NCBI GenBank assembly: GCA_026874595.1
Contig: CM049306.1
Span: forward strand, 32,005,019-32,069,018
DNA length: 64,000 nt
Reading direction: 5' to 3'
From: Sipunculus nudus
Lineage: Eukaryota; Annelida; Sipuncula; Golfingiida; Sipunculidae
In this document: positions 60,684-64,000 of the stretch, piece by piece
Layout of the letters: every line of letters begins with the position of its first letter
How positions within the stretch are numbered: position 1 is the stretch's first letter
The notes under the pieces: model-generated
What the model saw: the letters and a program-made list of their open reading frames with translations, nothing else
Databases searched by the model: none
What the model was told of the DNA's origin: nothing
Made by a program: the position numbers and the translations under genes

Positions 60684-61804
60684 AGACCGGCTCTTTAATT
60701 GTTCCAGTAACTAGTGACATGGGCGGGGGCCTGCAGCGATTACGGCCTACGGTGGTATGTATGACAACAAATCGATGGGCAAACTGGGAAAAGGAGTCCC
60801 GACACTATGTAATCCTTCCGTGTTCACCTCCTCCAATCCCGCGTCGTGTCTCGGCCTTTGTGTGGGTTTCTCTTCTAGTGCATTCAGCGTCTCACTGTAC
60901 CCTGATTATTCGAGATTAAACCCCTACACTAAGCATTGAGCGGCCCCAACAAGATGTTCTAACTGACAATCCAGAGCTTTTTCATCACGCTATAAATCGT
61001 ATTTCGTTCAACTACTTAGGTCACAGCTGAAGAAATAACATATTCACGAGTGGAACTTGAAGCTTATTTATAAAACCTCGCTAATGTTATAAATTTCTTC
61101 ATACTCCTTCAAATTTTATCCTTCATATCGTAAGAAACCATAACAACTAATACCATGTTTTGTTTTCTAAACGTCTCGTTTAGTCAACTAATGTTGAAAG
61201 AACGCCTTATTGACGGCGAAATGCTCTAATGCCATGGTCGGAGCACAAAAATATTAATTGGTAAAAAATAAAAACTTATGTTAGGTGAAGATTTATTTAT
61301 TTAATGAAGTGAAGCTGATCTTGTCATCCTAAAAGACTGCTACTTGTTAACGGCAGGTATTCTGATGGTTTATGGATGCCCTGCTGTTAAGGTTTTCCTA
61401 AACAAAGTATTCAAAAATGGGTACCTGGGTACTTATAACGATGTTCTTAATATGCTAAATAACACCACAAATTATGGTTAAAACTGAATCATGAAATATA
61501 AACAGTGAGAGAATATTAAACCATAAAAAGTATATTTACTTCCTCCCCAAGAAGGTGTTGTCATGCAGTTATTGGTAAAGGATACTGGCAGGTGGTTCAC
61601 CTAATTAAGGTTGACCCAGGTCACGTCAATGATTACCACATCTGTCAGCGGAGATAATTACGTGTTGACGGTGGGCTGGGTTTGACATCTTAAGGTGTTG
61701 ATTTACACAAAATATTTTCCATGCATTTAGACCTTGTATACATTCAACATTCAGGGTACATCGCTGACACACTTTGAGCCTGACTTTACCAAGGAACCTG
61801 CAAG

Positions 61805-61811
<7 letters not shown>
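60684..61811. other. Intergenic, no supported gene
   Basis: The first 250 bp are moderately GC-rich, with overlapping but featureless open frames. The remainder is AT-rich. Confidence 0.4.
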
Positions 61812-61867
<56 letters not shown>

Positions 61868-61881
61868 GTGTGTGTGTGTGT
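61812..61881. repeat. (TA)n plus (TG)n microsatellite
   Basis: About 50 bp of TA are followed by a TG run. Confidence 0.97.
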
Positions 61882-63649
61882 GTTTATATATGAATAGAGA
61901 GAGAGCCAAAGAAAGACAGAGAGACCACAGGGAGGGAGATAATATATTAAACACATACAACTCAGAGAATTGATTTAATTGTTAATAGCAAGTGCCTACA
62001 AGACAACCAAGTGATTATACATAAAAAAAGGAACTAATACTAAGATGCATGCATAACATACATATTCATATAACAAAACTTTAGCATTTAACGAAGCATT
62101 AGCATGAAAGGTACGCATGCGAGAGAAACAACTAAAACACGGCGATATTCTTTTAAATTTTTTTGTTTAGAATCAATCACAAAGATTTCTCAAAGATTCA
62201 TTTTATTAAAAATTCCTCAACAGACTATCCCCTTTTCATTTTGTTAGTATTGTTTCATCCAGTTAATCTATTTATTCATTCAGTTTACTGTTGATTTTAC
62301 TAACTTTTTAGTGTGAAAACAGCATACCTTTATCATATTTTTATCAATATTTAAGATCATTCTGACGCATTGGACTACCGAGAAGTGTAGGTTGGTGATG
62401 TGTGTAGGTAATTACTGAGCAGCGCAGGGCCACGATGTACTTCAATCCCTTTTAATTACAACCATTCCATATCTCATTAATCACAGAATTACAGAGGCGT
62501 GTGTCAAATTAACGTGCATGTAGATTCAACATAAGATGCTTGTTATCAAACGCAAAATGTATAGATTAATTACAGCGCACGGCACCTGCGCAAACGCATA
62601 ATGTTCAATAACAATAAACATTGTATACATATTTTAAGGAATATGTATTTGGTGATCGGGATAAAATTTAGTCTTTAATAAAGTTCGTGGTTATGATAAA
62701 ACATAAAATATAATATTAGAAACATCGGAGAGATGCTGATTTATCCGCCAACTTAAAAACAAAATATCACTCATCCGCTGGCTCAAAGTTTAATCATCCC
62801 TGTCAATGATTCAAGCTACTCATAGCCAAAGATCACAAAATGTCATTACAATGTACCTTGGCCAGTTAAAAATACATATTGCATAAAAGATATTACAATC
62901 TTTAATTAGAGTCTACATACAGATGGATTCAAAAGTTATTATAAACAATAAGCATTAGCACGAAGATGATTTAGTTGGATATATATATGATTTTAAATAT
63001 TCATTAGCGTTGTTTTCACATGAATAATTTGAGGGCAGTTCAATTGATGTATTTAGATCGTGTAAGGAGAGACAAACAGACATAAAGGGATATCGATCCT
63101 TAATTGGTTGAATTTTAAATTAAGTTGATCAGACATAGAATTTTATCCTTTTTTCAGTCGACGACCCATTGTACTACAGAAATAACAGTTTTCATTAGGA
63201 ATCTTTTCACATATCAGGTTGACAAACTAGCACATTGACAAACGAAACTTACAAACAAACAACAAATGGTACAGCAAGGGACAGGATCCCAAATAAGATT
63301 TGTTTTTAAATTAAAGCGATCCGTCATAGAATCTTATAATTTTTTTCTCAGTCGACGCTCCATTGCACGTGAGCTACATGCATGAGTATAAAAATAGAAG
63401 TTAAAATCAATCATTTTTATTATATTCAGTGTCCCCATGCAGACTGTCGTCATGGTAACGACTACTCGATTCCGAGTCGGATAATGCCTGTCAGGTGCTC
63501 GAGTCGAAACTTTGAGACCCATTTCAGTCATTCATGTCTGTTTAACATTGGAATAATTAAGGGCGCCTTTGTTACACTAGCAAATTACCGTGGATTTACT
63601 AGGGATAGAGTAAGTATGGCTTACTGGTACAAAATGTTTCTAACGTGAG
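61882..63649. other. Intergenic; weak exon-like stretch near 63431-63608
   Basis: A stretch bounded by TTATATTCAG (ending 63430) and AGA|GTAAGT (GT at 63609) stays open and reads CPHADCRHGNDYSIPSRIMP and onward. No family is recognised and no partner exon was found. The rest is featureless. Confidence 0.25.
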
Positions 63650-64000
63650 TATAGTGTCCTGCACTTTCGCTCCTGTGCGAAAAAGTTATTCTGTCGACTT
63701 TTCACATAGAAACAGACGAAGCCGCTTAACTGCAAGAGGCTTTTGTCAAGCAAATTTGTTGCAATTAACCGAAGTTGCATTTAGGCGAAGTTCACCCTGT
63801 TTTATGCTTCTGTTTTACTGTGAGTTGAGCTGTGTCTTGCACGTTCACTCCTTTGCGAAAAAGTGTTCTGTCTTGCGCTGAGACTTGTCTGACTGCTCCA
63901 AATAACGGCGGAGTGTTGCTAGCGCCTGCATGGCCTGTCTTGATGTAGTAGCTGGGAGTGATGCTGGTTCATCATCTTCTTCATCATCGGCAGATGTGTA
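63650..64000 (-). mobile_element. 3' end of a Tigger/pogo-like DNA transposon, running off the window
   Basis: This holds the transposase C-terminus (separate entry) and downstream sequence. About 45 bp around the stop codon (63836-63880) recur in the same orientation at 63658-63702, sharing CTCCT(G/T)TGCGAAAAAGT. That points to an internal duplication in the element's tail. The outer inverted repeat was not located. Confidence 0.4.
63845..64000 (-). CDS. Tigger/pogo-like transposase, C-terminal fragment (partial)
   Basis: Fifty-one codons are open from the window edge to a TGA at 63847-63845. An acidic stretch (ADDEEDDEPAS) is followed by TSRQAMQALATLRRYLEQ and a basic tail ending FFAKE. 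An acidic linker followed by an A-x6-LRRYLE helix is characteristic of the C-terminus of Tigger/TIGD-type DDE transposases as I know them. The catalytic part lies beyond the window, so activity cannot be judged. Confidence 0.5.
   Translation of the reverse strand, partial: YTSADDEEDDEPASLPATTSRQAMQALATLRRYLEQSDKSQRKTEHFFAKE

Noticed and set aside
63431-63608. Cys/His-containing exon-like stretch (CPHADCRH...)
   Set aside because: The Cys/His spacing fits no zinc finger I know. There is no partner exon, and it lies beside a transposon end.

Overview
The window reads as eukaryotic nuclear DNA from a spiralian animal, most likely an annelid. It is AT-rich and gene-poor, with spliceosomal introns, long (TA)n and poly-G tracts, SINE/LINE remnants and MITE-like inverted-repeat elements. 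The annelid assignment rests on two neuropeptide precursors of the GnRH/adipokinetic hormone (AKH) superfamily. Their predicted peptides (pQ-FSFSLPGKWGN-amide and pQ-LTQTLGWGSAGTY-amide) resemble the two AKH types that I recall from polychaetes. That recollection was not checked against a database.

Layout. The first gene (AKH1-like, + strand) has coding exons at 1310-1507 and 4484-4546. It also has an intron within the 5' UTR ending at 1290 and a candidate 3'UTR exon at 5211-5350. The second gene (AKH2-like, - strand) has coding exons at 31957-32151 and 28201-28263, with introns in both UTRs. The genes are tail-to-tail, with about 23.7 kb between their stop codons. They share one architecture: 65-66 codons in the first coding exon, a phase-0 intron after a Gln codon, then a 20-codon second exon carrying the second Cys in the context R-V/I-S-R-C. 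The short second exons were found by reading for splice sites.

The most unusual structure lies in the intron of the second gene, just downstream of its first coding exon (31210-31950). Seven degenerate tandem copies of the 3' part of that exon sit there, and five keep a GT at the splice-donor position. A candidate TATA promoter and 5'UTR exon for this gene lies at 34180-34244 beside a GC-rich block. A similar unassigned TATA plus donor arrangement lies at 60621-60683.

The rest is mostly intergenic or intronic DNA with repeats. These are: a palindromic MITE carrying a perfect CRE octamer upstream of AKH1 (898-1060); a possible small secreted-peptide gene (11280-11728); a candidate exon of unknown identity (24239-24438); tRNA-derived SINEs (16073-16270, 32441-32783, perhaps 42985-43260); a GTCGC/GCGAC-rich composite repeat (16719-19500); two copies of a TA-flanked MITE family (37455-37761, 54438-54760); LINE 3' ends (49555-50049, 50600-50830); a decayed 27-bp satellite (54020-56050); a TTAA-flanked element (58321-58814); and the C-terminal end of a Tigger/pogo-like transposase entering from the right edge. 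No rRNA gene, tRNA gene or CRISPR array was seen.
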